From assembly GCA_034766995.1 (NCBI GenBank), contig CM068318.1, positions 39,651,956 to 39,715,955 of the forward strand: a stretch of 64,000 nt of DNA, in the 5' to 3' direction. The notes beneath the pieces were generated by a model, which was not told the DNA's origin, did not search any database, and saw only the letters and a program-made list of their open reading frames with translations. A program made the position numbers and the translations under genes. Source of the stretch: Acanthacorydalis orientalis (Eukaryota > Arthropoda > Insecta > Megaloptera > Corydalidae). Positions 33,682-45,069 of this stretch are shown in pieces (within the stretch, counting starts at the first letter, position 1; each line of letters opens with the position of its first letter).

Positions 33682-36094
33682 TGACAAATTAAACACATTC
33701 ATATTTTTATTTAACTGTTAATGTTCTATTAATTTTAAAATCAATCGTAAAAAATGAATATCACAAAATATGAAAGGTATGAAAACTCGTTTTTATAATA
33801 TATAAGTAGAAGATTGCATCATTTTATAAAATTCTTTAAATACTTTGTCCTAATGAGCTTCATCTTTTTGAATAATCTGATTTTATGTTATTCACCATCA
33901 CTTTCGACATGTACACTAGACACAAGGCATGAATACAGTACAGTTAATGAAAATGAGAATCTTAAATATGCAAAACAAAAGTAAAGAACTAAATATACTA
34001 TATAATTTATAAAAACAAATATAAATTTAACAATTACTTGTTGAAAAAGCAAATAAATATTCAACAGAAACTTCTATATTCTGCGTCTAAGAACAATTCA
34101 CAGTAAAGATATGGACAGTGTAAAAAAACAATATAATTTAAAACTGGCATACAAAAACCTACATTAACAACCAATATCTACCTGAAGATTTCTGAATAGA
34201 CGAAATTTTTAGTGAGAAAAAATGAAAAACAGTGACCTAAAGGAGAAGAAATAAGCGGAAATTGAAATTTTATTAGTTTTACATTATTCAGTACTGTAAT
34301 ATTCCTTTCTAATATTATTTGTTCTCATTAACAATCAATAATTTTAATTTTAGATGAAGTAAAAAACAAAACAAAATAATTTAGTTTCTCTTATTAGAAA
34401 AGTAAGTTTATCAAATTATTGATTAATGCAAATACTCAATAATTTAATAAGATATTGAACTTTTTTTAAAAAAAATAAAGATGCTTATTAAATACATAAC
34501 ATATTTTAGATTTTTTATAAAAATAAAAAACTTTTGAATTCTGACAGCATTGTTAATGTAAATATTACCTATCAAATATTAACCACCTTTATATATTATT
34601 TATAATTAAATTTGTATTCATACAAAGTAACTTATTAGTGTAGAAAAGAATAAAATAAGAAGAAGTAGATGATATTAACGTGATTATTTTCATACCATTC
34701 TGAAACCACTTTGAGAAAACAAAAAAATCGAAAATTTATGTAGTTTAAATTTAATGAGTGCCAGTTCTGACCTTGTTTTTTAATATAAAAAGTATATTTT
34801 CGCGCGTTCAAATGAATACTGATAATGTCGAGCGGTGTAAATTTTCATTATAACTTTTACTTTTAATATTCTCGGCTAAAGAAAACTTTCCGTTTGTATT
34901 AAACATTTTAAAAATTAAAAAGAAATTAGAATATATGGATTTTAAGAATTAGCAAATTGTTAATATGTTTATTCAAACTTTATACATACATACATACACA
35001 CACACCCACACACATATATATATACATATATAATTTATATATTATTATCTGACAAATTTGATCGAATAGAATTTAAATAAAATTTGATGTAAAGAAGATT
35101 TATTTTGAATTAAAACAGCGTAGAATTAAATTCTAATAAAAAACACATTCGTATTTGTCAATCCTATTTAGAATGTACAAATAAGTAAGTTTTTATAAGT
35201 AGTAAATCTAAAATAGTTTGTTTAACCATTTGATTACAGAATTAATTAAAATACTAAATTGAAACAATTTAATTTTCATTATAAATAAGAATAATATTCG
35301 ACAATACGAAAAATTAAATAGAAAGTTCTCAAGTATTCAAAGCTTAGAATCGGTTTAGAAGTTCAGTGAGATGAATGATCAATCATTGATTACTTAACAT
35401 AATTTTTTGTTTAAAACACTCGAAAATCTTAAGAAAACATAAAAGTTGATAGAAAGGATCACTGTATTCAATCTAAATATTTTAAAGAAAAATCTGAAAA
35501 CATGGCTTGAATTTTTTTAAACTATTCAAACTTAACGACAAATAACATTCATAAAAACCAGTTAATTATTTTATCTTTTTATTGAAAAATATTTTTAATA
35601 AATTTATAGCCAATTGAAGGAATATATTTTTTTAAATAACAGATTTATAGCATACTTGAATTATTTTGAATGATTAGAATTAAGAATTAATTAATAAGGT
35701 CTAAATAGTTTTTTTAACTAAAAATTAATACAAACATTAAATTATCTGGAAATAAATATTTTCCGCCTAAGCGAACTTCCATGGATGTGTATGTAATTAG
35801 TTATTGTAATATTGTTCAAAACAAATACCATACATACCAACAACAATGTTGATTCAATAGAATTGACATTGTTTTCTGGAATTAGTTTATTTAGAGTCTA
35901 TTAATTGTTTATTCGTTAATGTAAACATTCAATCGATTATGGCTACAGTAGTTATACAAATAAAGTGAAACATACATGAAATTTAAAGAGAGTTTGTAGT
36001 GTCATATATAAAATGGTTTAAATAAATTATTTTCATAACAGACATAAGAAAATTAAAATTATTTAAAAATAAATTGATTTACATTACTCTTACA
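33682..36094. other. AT-rich sequence, no gene seen
   Basis: Over 2 kb of AT-rich DNA with a CA/TA tract near 34984-35030. One tatctacctgaagat motif at 34166 recurs at 37133 and 57803. Confidence 0.45.
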
Positions 36095-36350
36095 ATTTAA
36101 AAGTAATCATTTATTTTCACACATGAATTTTTTTCAGACCAAAAACCATAATCTTTTTTTGAAAAAAATGTTCCATTAATCACTATCGATTTTTTTTTGA
36201 AAATGATGGTATCGCGAAAAATCAACAATAGACATAATTAATGATTTATTAAATATTTTTGACAGGAAAATAATTGAGAATTCTGTAACGAAAAAAAATT
36301 ATTTGTGAAAATGAATTTAGTCACAGAGTTAGAATTGTATTGTGAGCAAA
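36095..36350. repeat. Family L repeat, both inverted arms (best copy)
   Basis: Reverse arm about 36105-36185 (tcacacatgaatttttttca; tgttccattaatcac), centre gaaaatgatggtatcg (36198), forward arm about 36225-36350 (aatgatttattaaatatttt; aaaattatttgtgaaaatga; gaattgtattgtgag). This copy best shows that family L is an inverted-repeat element of about 250 bp. Confidence 0.6.
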
Positions 36351-36479
36351 ACATTTTATATTTATTTGAATATTGATAATATTATTTATTTATAATGTAA
36401 CTTTTACATGTAATGAAATAAATTTTGATTTGGAATTTGATTTTTATTTGTGTAAAGTTTTAAATTAAAATAAATTGTT

Positions 36480-36580
36480 TGCTTAATACATGTTGATCAT
36501 GATTAATAATGATTTATTGAATATTTATAATCAGAAATAAGTTTACAAATTTAACTGAAATGCATTAATTATTATAATTT
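36480..36580 (+). repeat. Family L repeat, forward arm fragment
   Basis: gattaataatgatttattga and atatttataatcagaaataa match the arm start; the rest has diverged. Confidence 0.4.
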
Positions 36581-36603
36581 GTTTCATTTCTATGTATCAA
36601 AAT

Positions 36604-37043
36604 TTAACCCATTCACTGTATGGTAAATCAAATTTTAGCACCTTTTGCCCTGGTACCGAAAGTTTATTTTAAAGGAAACACTGAAATTTATTAAAATTTA
36701 ATATTAATTAATTGCAGATATAGTCTTTTAGTGGCATTGATAATGATTTGAAAAAAGATCTATGGGCTATCTCGCAATCGACACCACTGAATAAAATTCG
36801 TATACTGAGTGCCGACTATGAGGAATCTCTTCGTGTTTATTTTATGAAGCTTTTCATATAGAAGTTCTCTTTTCATTTTGTTGCATTCTGCAATGATTGT
36901 CGCCTAAGGAATCCCATCTGGCGACAATCAGTAATACAGATGTGTAATGATCCTTACGGGGAAAACTTATATAGTAAGTCAAATCAATTCAAACTTGTAG
37001 CGCAAACTAGAAGATATCCCGTAGATGGCAGTGAATGGGTTAA
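36604..37043. mobile_element. TTAA-flanked piggyBac-like MITE
   Basis: A 440-bp unit bounded by TTAA (36604-36607 and 37040-37043) with perfect 11-bp terminal inverted repeats CCCATTCACTG / CAGTGAATGGG. TTAA target duplication and ends starting with CC are hallmarks of the piggyBac superfamily (family knowledge). Inside is a perfect 10-bp hairpin GATTGTCGCC / GGCGACAATC (36895-36904 and 36920-36929). No transposase coding sequence is present, so the element would need an enzyme supplied in trans. Internal composition is less AT-rich than its surroundings. Confidence 0.8.
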
Positions 37044-37089
37044 AGTTATGTTTCTTGTTCTTGAAATAACTATTTTTTTCTTTTTCTTT

Positions 37090-37180
37090 CATTATTAGTT
37101 TAGTCACTCGACATCTTCAAATGGATACTGAGTATCTACCTGAAGATGTCGTATTTTGAAAAGTGGTAGTGATAGAAAAA
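37090..37180. repeat. Inverted repeat CGACATCTTCA / TGAAGATGTCG
   Basis: Perfect 11-bp arms near 37108 and 37140 enclose about 21 bp. The right part (atctacctgaagatgtcgta) recurs in weaker form at 34166 and 57803, so this is probably part of another dispersed repeat. Confidence 0.5.
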
Positions 37181-37199
37181 GAAAAATTGCGAACTTAAG

Positions 37200-39225
37200 G
37201 ACAATGAACAACTACATTGAAGAATTTGAAAATTAAAATCGTGGTATGTTAGGTTATTTCTTAAGAAAATCTATTGAAAATTTATCATTAAAATTACAAA
37301 AGTGTTCATACTAGACTGAAATTTACACTAACTTCTATCAATGAAGTAATAAAAAAAGTTTTCTATAAAATTAGTGGTAATAAATAAATTTCAGTGCATT
37401 AAAAACATTTTAATATTGACTGTAGTTCGAAAAAAATAACAATTTGAAAATAGGGTATAACTTTTCAAACTATATATATATATAAATTATTTTTATTCAA
37501 TTATAAAAAATCAGTTATGCATCTATCTAACATTATATTTAGTTATTAGTATTACAATATCTCATCAAAAGTAATCAATAAGCTTGATAAGAAATTAACT
37601 GATCATAAATTAATAACAGAGTAAATAAATAAATAATTATAAAATCATAAATAGAATTTTATGATATATGAAAGAAAATATAATAAAAACATTAGTAAAT
37701 ATACTGAGAGAAAAAAAAACGAATAACTGATACAAAAACCTTTCTCTGCAATATTCATAATAATTCTGAGAATACAACAAAAGCTTCTTCGAACAGTAGC
37801 TTTGTTATTGGGTGTTGGTGTTATCCGTGACGGATGTCTATCGATACAGGCACTAATTAGTGAGGTGTTTGATATAGGTTTAATATATCTCAATCAGTGG
37901 ATTGTATTGGAGATAATCAGCTTATCTATAGTGTTTAAGTACCATCGAAGTATCTTCAAAGACTATTGAGAGCTATGTATCAAATAAACTGAAGAGAAAT
38001 ACGTTTATCTTGACCAAGAATCCTAGTTATGGACTTTGATAACTATTATGATATAGTTTTGATTCTGTTTTCGTTCATAAATTCATTGCAGTTCGTTTTT
38101 GAAATAATAAAAATGTTATATAAGTTTCTTTTAATTAGGTCGTTAACTCTTTTTAACAATGAAAAATTTTAGAAGAATTCATAAGTTTAGTATTTTAAAA
38201 ATTAGATTTTTTTGGGTCTGGAGCGTTGAATTATTTTTGGAAGTAAGTTTAGTCACAATGACACACTGTAATTATTTTATAATCGTTTTAATACAAACGG
38301 AATAAATTTAAACTAATTAAAGTCATTAAAAAAACATTAATTAGAAAATAAAAAAGACATTCAATATATGACAAGGTAATAAAGATAAAAAAATGTTAAC
38401 AAATTAATGAAAAAGTAAATTTCAAATTTCCTGTCAAAGTATCAGTAATCAAAAATGAAATAAATGAAAATAAAAATGTGACTACTGAACAAAATATAAC
38501 TTTGTGATATATTCTTCAATAATTTAGTTAGTTTCATGCATTATTAAAATTTAAATTTGTAATATCATTTTTCTTGAGTCGTCCTGGTGGTGATCGTCCT
38601 TTCAGATAAACTGAATATCTGTTCTCTACTACTAGTTTAGACACTTGTTTTATTCTTAAAAGTATTAAAGACTAATATTAAACCTGATTTATTTTCTATT
38701 TATGTTATTAATTTGGGTGTGGTTATATTTTTAGGGTATAAAAGAACGTCTCGTTATTTGTATTTATTAATTGGCTTATTATATTATTTTATTATATTTT
38801 TCAAAAGAATATTAAATGTTATTCCTTTATTATCAATATTTATAATTTACATTGTATTATTAATGTTTTTAATGTGTACAATTAATACAATGGAGGTTAT
38901 AAGAAATAAGAATAAATAAAGAAATGAAACGTTGTTAAAAATGTATAAATATATCAAAAAAACATTAAAAGAAAAAATACAAGAGAACGAGGTAATTTTC
39001 CATTCTAAAATTGTAAATACAATCCAACGAGAAACATATCTATATATAAAATTCCGTAAAATTTACAAAAATGGACAAAAAAAAATTTAAAAAACATAGA
39101 GATTTAATATTAAATTATTATTAACGATGACACCCGAAGTTACACGAAACCTTCACAAAAAAAATGATATGATATTGAAATCATAACAACTACAATTCTT
39201 TTTCATGAATTTTAAGAAAGTGCGA
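37200..39225. other. AT-rich sequence, no gene recognised
   Basis: Frames at 37645-37893 (minus) and 38713-38919 (plus) are hydrophobic only because of A/T-rich codons. No gene is supported. Confidence 0.4.
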
Positions 39226-39231
39226 ATAATG

Positions 39232-39621
39232 TTATAGAGTGTCTTTATTTCCGTGGTAGTACCTCGGGGTTGGGTGTTTCCCTAAAACCAATCTTAATCT
39301 TCTTATTGTATACTGTCTGTGTATGAATGCGAAACCTGATTCGTGGAATATGTGAGAAAATTTATAACAACTACAATTTTTTATGACCAGTTTGCGTTGT
39401 TGCTTTTCATAAAATAAGAGGGAACCATCGATGTGGTTACCAACCCGGGAGTCATTAGTGATCCGATAAGCAGTATATGACAAGGAAGTAAAAACAAATA
39501 ATAGTGGAATTTGCAACGTGGAAGTTGAACATGGCACTCGGTCATAATCTGGGAAAAATTGCAAAAAATCCAGATGCCTTGACAAAACAACTACAATAAA
39601 ATGTGCGACTTTATAGAACAA
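39232..39621 (-). other. Unassigned 129-codon minus-strand frame
   Basis: The frame starts MFYKVAHFIVVVLSRHLDFL and ends in a basic segment with FIHRQYTIRRLRLVLGKHPT. Composition is less AT-biased than the flanks. I recognise no domain. A 69-codon frame overlaps it on the same strand. The plus strand carries four spaced copies of AACAACTAC (39187, 39368, 39586 and 39619), so the region is at least partly repetitive. An AATAAA-like word sits at the 3' end of the frame. It could be a decayed transposon or an exon; nothing decides between them. Confidence 0.3.
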
Positions 39622-39665
39622 CTACGTTGCAATATAACTACGAGAATTATTATATAGACATACTT

Positions 39666-39697
<32 letters not shown>

Positions 39698-39729
39698 TAC
39701 GATATTGAGTGAATATACTCGATACAAGT

Positions 39730-39816
39730 AAACCGAGTCGAGGGTACGATAAAGCGAGCGGGGCGGAGCCTCCCAGGTGTCTGTGAGGGTAGCGAATAAG
39801 GATCGAAGCCCCCTGG
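39730..39816 (-). repeat. Possible family R copy
   Basis: On the minus strand, ACCAGGGGGCTTCGATCC and later GGAGGCTCCGCCCCGCTCGC resemble the heads at 30440 and 48338. Weak but distinctive because GC-rich words are rare here. A short CA/TA tract lies just to the left (39666-39697). Confidence 0.35.
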
Positions 39817-39819
39817 TAT

Positions 39820-40265
39820 AAATAAAAAAAAATAAATCAGATTTAAATTGATCTTTCAATATCTATCTAATGACAGCACTCGAGTTGGAACTACTAGTGG
39901 GGAACAGACAATTCGTTGATTTAAAGAGATGAAGAAAACCAAGATAACGTATGAATTGAATCACAGACATAAAAAATATAATATTAAAATCTTATTGCAA
40001 CTCTTGTACAGTTTAAACTTTACAAAAATGCATAAACACAGTTGTAAAAAATTAAAAATATCAAAACTTGAATGAAAAAATTTTTTTCACTCAGACAAAA
40101 ACATTTATTTAAAAAATTCGTCAATGAAGTATAAAGATGTTCAAATGATGTTTTATGCATATACATTTCCTGCAACATTTTATTCACTTACATTCAGAAC
40201 CTCTATTAAACAGTACATTTTCTTCCAAAATGGTGACAATAAAATTTGAATGAAATTCATCATGA
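39820..40265. other. AT-rich sequence, no gene seen
   Basis: No feature found. Confidence 0.4.
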
Positions 40266-40269
40266 AATC

Positions 40270-40560
40270 CGTTGATTAATTCAGAAACAGGGAGTCCGTC
40301 GAGCCGGCCTTTTAACAATTAAGGCTTATGCGTAAAACAACAAAATTGACGAGCGGACGAGTATTTAAAACACTGCAGATTCTTTTAACGGTTACTTTTT
40401 ATTCAGGACGAATTGTTGGCAGTAAGTTTAATTAATAGATACGAAATATTCCCGACGCGTACAAGACAAGCGGGCGGCCCCTCATGTCGACGTTAGGTAG
40501 GGAGGGGATCCTATAAATTGACGCTTCTCTTCGAATGTAATTGGAGCTTCATACTGAAAC
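40270..40560. other. GC-richer patch with a TATA-like box
   Basis: CpG-bearing words include ccgtcgagccggccttttaa, cccgacgcgtacaagacaag and gcgggcggcccctcatgtcg. TATAAA at 40512-40517 is followed 30-40 bp later by TTCATACTG, which could serve as an initiator for plus-strand transcription. No downstream gene can be assigned: the next frame (40585-40773) opens on TTG and is poly-hydrophobic. It may be a promoter, but a single TATAAA in AT-rich DNA is weak evidence. Confidence 0.25.
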
Positions 40561-40875
40561 AACAAATATCAAAGGTCTGCTTTATTGCTCAAATTTGATA
40601 TAGTTGCGCGAGACGAAGTAACAGAAGTTGTAGACAATTTTCTCTTTTTTATTTTTTTTTTCGTCTGTGCAACTCGTCGGATATTATTTCTGTTTATGTT
40701 ATTATATCGTCTCATCATGCCGTTTGTGTACATAATTTCTTTTACCGTTGTAAAAGTTATATTAAATGTGTAATTTTTCTCACGTTGTGAATAACTAGCT
40801 GGTAAACGGAGATTATGTTTCTTAAATGAAATTTAATAATTTTTTTAATAATGTATACATGCATATATACATTTC

Positions 40876-40952
40876 ATATATATATATATATATACATATA
40901 TATATACACATATAAATACATATATACATATATATGTATATGTATATATGTA
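40876..40952. repeat. Imperfect (TA)n microsatellite
   Basis: TA with ACAT and ATGT interruptions. It abuts the left end of the retrotransposon coding sequence. Confidence 0.95.
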
Positions 40953-40953
40953 T

Positions 40954-42275
40954 TAGGTGAAAAACAAATAAATATGTTACTCTATGCTGATGATTTCATG
41001 TTACTGTCTTGTAGGCCTGTGGAACTGCATAACTCATTAGGAAAATTCTGCATGAATGAGAAACTCATAGTTAATGTCCGAAAAACAAAAGTTATAATTT
41101 TCTCAAAGGGCAATAAAGTAAGTAAGTGGGAAAAGTGGGATTACCAAGGAAACGAAATAGAAATTGTTAGCACATATAAATACTTAGGTGTGTATGTGAG
41201 CAATAATGGGTCGCGGGCAGCGGGCTTCTATCGCGCCCCAAGCCGACCCACCCGTAACACTGTCATAATTTCTACCACCAACAACTGCTCGAACTTGTGC
41301 TCTTCGCTCTCCTCAATACTTGACGATCGAGCAATATCATCTGCTCAAATCAAAGGTCATCGTACCTCGTACTTGGACCTGTGGTGCGCCTCATCGAGCC
41401 GAAACAACCGAAACGTCGAGCAGTAATAGGAAATGGAATCTTTATCAGAAAATTATGTGCAGGAAAGCTGAGCAAGCTATAAACGGAATCAACAAATTAA
41501 TGTATAAGTACAAAGATATACCAGTAAGGGTGATTAATAGAATTTTTTAAGGGATGATCCTACCAATCTTGACATATGGCTCTGAGATTTGGAGTCCGTA
41601 TGGAATCGATAAAAAAATAAATAATTACAGAGCTAATTTTTTAAAAAGTGTATTGGGAATAGAACGGAGATCGGAGAATAATAATGTGCTATTTGAAATA
41701 GACAGTTTACCGATAGATGCTAGCATAAAAATGCGTTATGTAAAATATTTTTCTAAATTAAAAAATAATGAATGTAAACAAGTACAGTTGAAGTATCTAT
41801 TAAGCCAGATCAAGAGCGGGAATCGAAACAAGTTTGCAAATTTAGTATTCGATATACTGATAAATTTTTATTTAACGGTTGACTAGATGAGTGATGCTAA
41901 TTTAAATTATAAAAAAAAATAGTAGAAGGGGTGAGAAATGAGGCAGTACATACTATCTAGAAAGATGTAAACACAAAGCCCTTACTGATGTTTTTTATCA
42001 CTTTGCTATTAAAGGAAAAAGGGGCGACCTACATACACAAATCAAAAAGGTCTGAAAAAAGAATAATTGCAATATTTAGGTTAGGTAGGTGGGAGTGGGA
42101 CTTTGAAAGAAATAAGTGTGGAAACGAAGTATTCAAACTTTATCATGGGCACATAAACAATATTAATATACTAAAATATTGTAAAGGGCTGGAACTCTTA
42201 AGAGAAATATTATTTCCCAATATCAATCAGACTAGCATCAGTGTATTTATGGAATCAGTGGTCAATTTATTTTAA
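40954..42275 (+). pseudogene. Non-LTR retrotransposon ORF2, C-terminal half, interrupted
   Basis: This is the C-terminal part of an endonuclease/reverse transcriptase polyprotein that would copy its own RNA at a nicked chromosomal site. The first piece (40954-41208) has INMLLYADDFMLLS with the catalytic YADD box, then EKLIVNVRKTKVIIFSKGNK and VSTYKYLGVYVSNNGS. After the insertion at 41211-41417 it resumes with MCRKAEQAINGINKLMYKYK and, past one stop at 41550, ILPILTYGSEIWSPYG, YRANFLKSVLGIERRSENNN and MRYVKYFSKLKNNE. The last piece (41988-42275) has IIAIFRLGRWEWDFERNKCG and a Cys/His-containing tail like the end of Jockey/I/R1-type proteins. Palm motifs before YADD are missing at the (TA)n boundary, consistent with 5' truncation or rearrangement. 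Stops and a frame change between 41886 and 41988 make it inactive. Confidence 0.88.
41211..41417. other. 207-bp GC-rich insertion in the retrotransposon, with 13-bp duplication
   Basis: The insert is bounded by gagcaataatggg (41198-41210) and gagcagtaatagg (41418-41430), an 11 of 13 match that looks like an aged target duplication. Removing 220 bp (insert plus one copy) puts the two retrotransposon halves back into one reading frame, which strongly supports insertion into a once-intact gene. The insert is far richer in GC than its surroundings (gcgggcttctatcgcgcccc; ccgaaacaaccgaaacgtcg). It has no poly-A and no terminal inverted repeats that I can see, and I do not recognise its family. Confidence 0.8.
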
Positions 42276-42614
42276 TTTTTAAAGCATTACTTCAAAAGGA
42301 TGGAAATTAAAATATAGTTTAAGAATAGAATGTAAGAAATAAATAAATATACAGATATAGTAAATTATAATAATTGAATTATAATTAAAATGTAGTAGAA
42401 TAGCTAAGTTTTATATCCATCACGTTTAAAGTTTGTTACTAACCTGTAAAAGTAGTGTAAAATGTTACATGTATACGATATGAACAAAATATGTATCTCA
42501 AACAATATTATAATAATAATATATGTGTATGTATGTATATTGGAGGGAGTTATGTATTATTAGACCTTTTAATCTCAAATTCATTATTTTATTTTTTTGT
42601 TCAGTATATCTTGC
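42276..42614. other. AT-rich 3' flank
   Basis: May hold the retrotransposon's 3' untranslated region. No poly-A tail or target duplication could be defined. Confidence 0.35.
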
Positions 42615-43193
42615 TTAACACATCGGCAACCGGGCACGAGAATTCTCGTTTTCATATAACACGTTGTCGACCGGAAACAAGATTTCTTGTTTTTGGTGAT
42701 ATGCATGATTTCTTGATTGTTTTGGAGATTTTTTTGCTTTCGAACATTATCAATCCTGCTACTGGGGATTTTTTCAGTTCGATTTTTGACTTTGGAGGGA
42801 CCGGTAAATACATAAAAGTGTTCAAATAATTATAATAGAAATTAATTCTGTTTTAAATTTTCATACTTCCATAATGGATAAAGAATAATGGAAAATGTAC
42901 CGAAAATGTAGTTGTGAGAGTGAGAACAATGATTCGGATAGTGAGATAGGAAAAATGTCACTGTCTGTTCTTTCTTCTATCAGCAAAAGGTGTACTCGTA
43001 TTCTATCTGATACAGACAGTGTAAAATTTTAGAGTAACTTGTGTCTAAATAAAAAAAGGTTCACTCAAATATATATTAATTTCAAAAAATTATAGTAGTT
43101 TTATTACACACCTTCCAAAATAATTGTATATGTGTAAAATCGCCGATACCATAGAAAATTTTAGCAAAAAATTAGCGGTCGTCAATGTATTAA
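42615..43193 (+). mobile_element. PiggyBac-like deletion derivative
   Basis: TTAA bounds both sides (42615-42618 and 43190-43193). The ends are CACATCGGCAACCG (left) and, on the minus strand, TACATTGACGACCG (right), 10 of 14 matching. A short frame near 42874-43030 starts M-D-K-E, has one early stop, and runs through CESENNDSDSEIGKMSLSVL and ILSDTDS. Such an acidic, serine-rich start is typical of piggyBac transposases (family knowledge). The catalytic core is absent. A second frame (42491-42829) across the left end is unassigned. Confidence 0.6.
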
Positions 43194-43261
43194 AATAAGA
43201 TTTTATGAATTTATTAAAAAATGATTTCAAATCTAATAATACTCTACGCTTGATATCAAAA

Positions 43262-43380
43262 AAAAATAATTTATTAAAAATTAAATTAAATAATTAATTA
43301 ATAAATAATAATTAATTATTAATAAATAATAATCTATTTAATAATTAATTAATTTGATTATTTAAAATTAAATTATTTAA
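43262..43380. repeat. A/T-only low-complexity block
   Basis: About 120 bp containing almost only A and T, with the word taattaattaataaataata repeated in near-tandem. Confidence 0.8.
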
Positions 43381-43384
43381 AAGC

Positions 43385-45036
43385 CTCTTTTTTAAGTATA
43401 TAATTGAAACTATTTTTAATCTGCAGCTTTTAAGATTTTTTACAATACTTTTTATCAAATTTATACGTAAAGAAAAGGAAGAATGAAAAAATATTTACGA
43501 TGTATAACATGGTTTATTTAATTTTATATATGTAGACATATTCATATATTGTTAGTCACTCCAAAAGCAGGTTTTCATCCAAAGAATGTGACGTTGTGTA
43601 TCTGATATGATTAGAATGGTGTTATATTTTAATTAATTATTTTTCATTTCTTGAGTCACTTACAATATTTTTTTAGTTTGCCTGGAAATATATCGTTTCA
43701 AATAACATTTTATTATAAAACGAGCCAAATTTAAATTCTAACGATATTTTTATGATCGAATTCTAGGTGCTACTATACTGATAAAATAGTGATCTGACAA
43801 AAGATATATGTAAGTGAATAGCTAGTGTATTCTTTTTTTAAAAAGAGCTATGTCCTTAACATGTCATTTATCGTTATGAGAACAGTACATTGAAAATAAT
43901 ATGATGCACTGGTGGAATTGAACAGAGCACCAAGTTTGTCCCATATGTCACAATGTATGTTCAATAGCAATCTAACTTAATAAGGGTGCACACGCCTGTT
44001 GTATGACAAACGTACAAGGCAGCTAACACGATCAAACACGTAATATACATGAGGAAACTATTAAATCCTATATAATTGAAATTCGAAACTCATAATGAGG
44101 CAACTATATACAATTAATTTATGAATATGTCAGTCACGGCGGTTCCACTTTATAACAGAATCAAAGTCAATTTTCAGGATAGGAGAGTCCGGTTCGCATA
44201 CTCCGACACTGTCGAATGCTTAATGTTGAATAACAGGTAGACACTTCCCTATTAATCGATACCTGCACGAGAACAAACACCATTGGTTTAATTATTAACA
44301 TCATAACTCGATAAAAGCCGAAATTGATTCGGAAACATCAAATCAGTGCTAAATACGAGAGGTCATTTACGGTCGTGTTAAATCAGAATGTATGTATGTG
44401 TTTGGTGGCGGGCGTGCATGAAAAATTGTTTTTATAACATTAAACGCTTCTAAATATTTGATTTAGAAGCTGTTTGATGTTTCGAACACGTTTTAATTAG
44501 CTTCGAAATGATTTCTATGGGATAAATATGATTTATGTTCGATAAATATAACTTGTATCCGGAATACAACACGGCCATCACATATAGAAAATACAACAGG
44601 AATAAATAGTTTGCCATTAATAATTCGGAAAAAAGCAAACTGCACGGTTTTATGATAAGTTTTAAAATACACAGCTGAAAATTTACGGTGTCGTATTAAA
44701 TTTTATCGCAGTTTTTATGGGTCCGGACTAGATTTTTATTTTTCTGTTGTACAGTTCAATACAAGTGGAAAATACTTACAATGTTTTCAAAGTCGATTCG
44801 AATATCTATAATAAATGGGTTGTCCATTAATATTAATTTTCCATATTACTTTCAAACAAAGTATTTAAACATTATTCCGATTTGGGAAATAAAAACTGAA
44901 ATTTGTTCATTCCATCAGGCTAATATTCATGTATTATAAAATTTAATATTAAGCTTATTAGTTTTCTAGATAATAATTGTTGTTTCACATTTTAAACAAA
45001 ATCATTTTTTTAATTGTATTTTTATTTATTTATTTT
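43385..45036. other. Less repetitive stretch, possible conserved non-coding DNA
   Basis: Between about 43960 and 44760 there are no microsatellites, no transposon motifs and a more even base mix (cacggcggttccactttata; ccgaaattgattcggaaaca). A 62-codon minus-strand frame (44450-44638) is unassigned. This is the type of stretch where a conserved regulatory element could lie, but that is only a guess without alignment. Confidence 0.25.
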
Positions 45037-45062
45037 ACATATATATATATATATATATATAT
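45037..45062. repeat. (TA)n microsatellite
   Basis: About 26 bp of TA. Confidence 0.95.
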
Positions 45063-45069
45063 CTATATA

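Noticed and set aside
38713..38919. Hydrophobic 68-codon frame that looks like a mitochondrial membrane protein
   Set aside because: It opens on TTG, has no recognisable motif, and AT-rich DNA gives such Phe/Ile/Leu/Tyr-rich frames by chance.
40512..40517. TATAAA with a downstream initiator-like word as a gene promoter
   Set aside because: No gene follows; one TATAAA is expected often at this AT content. Mentioned only within the patch entry.
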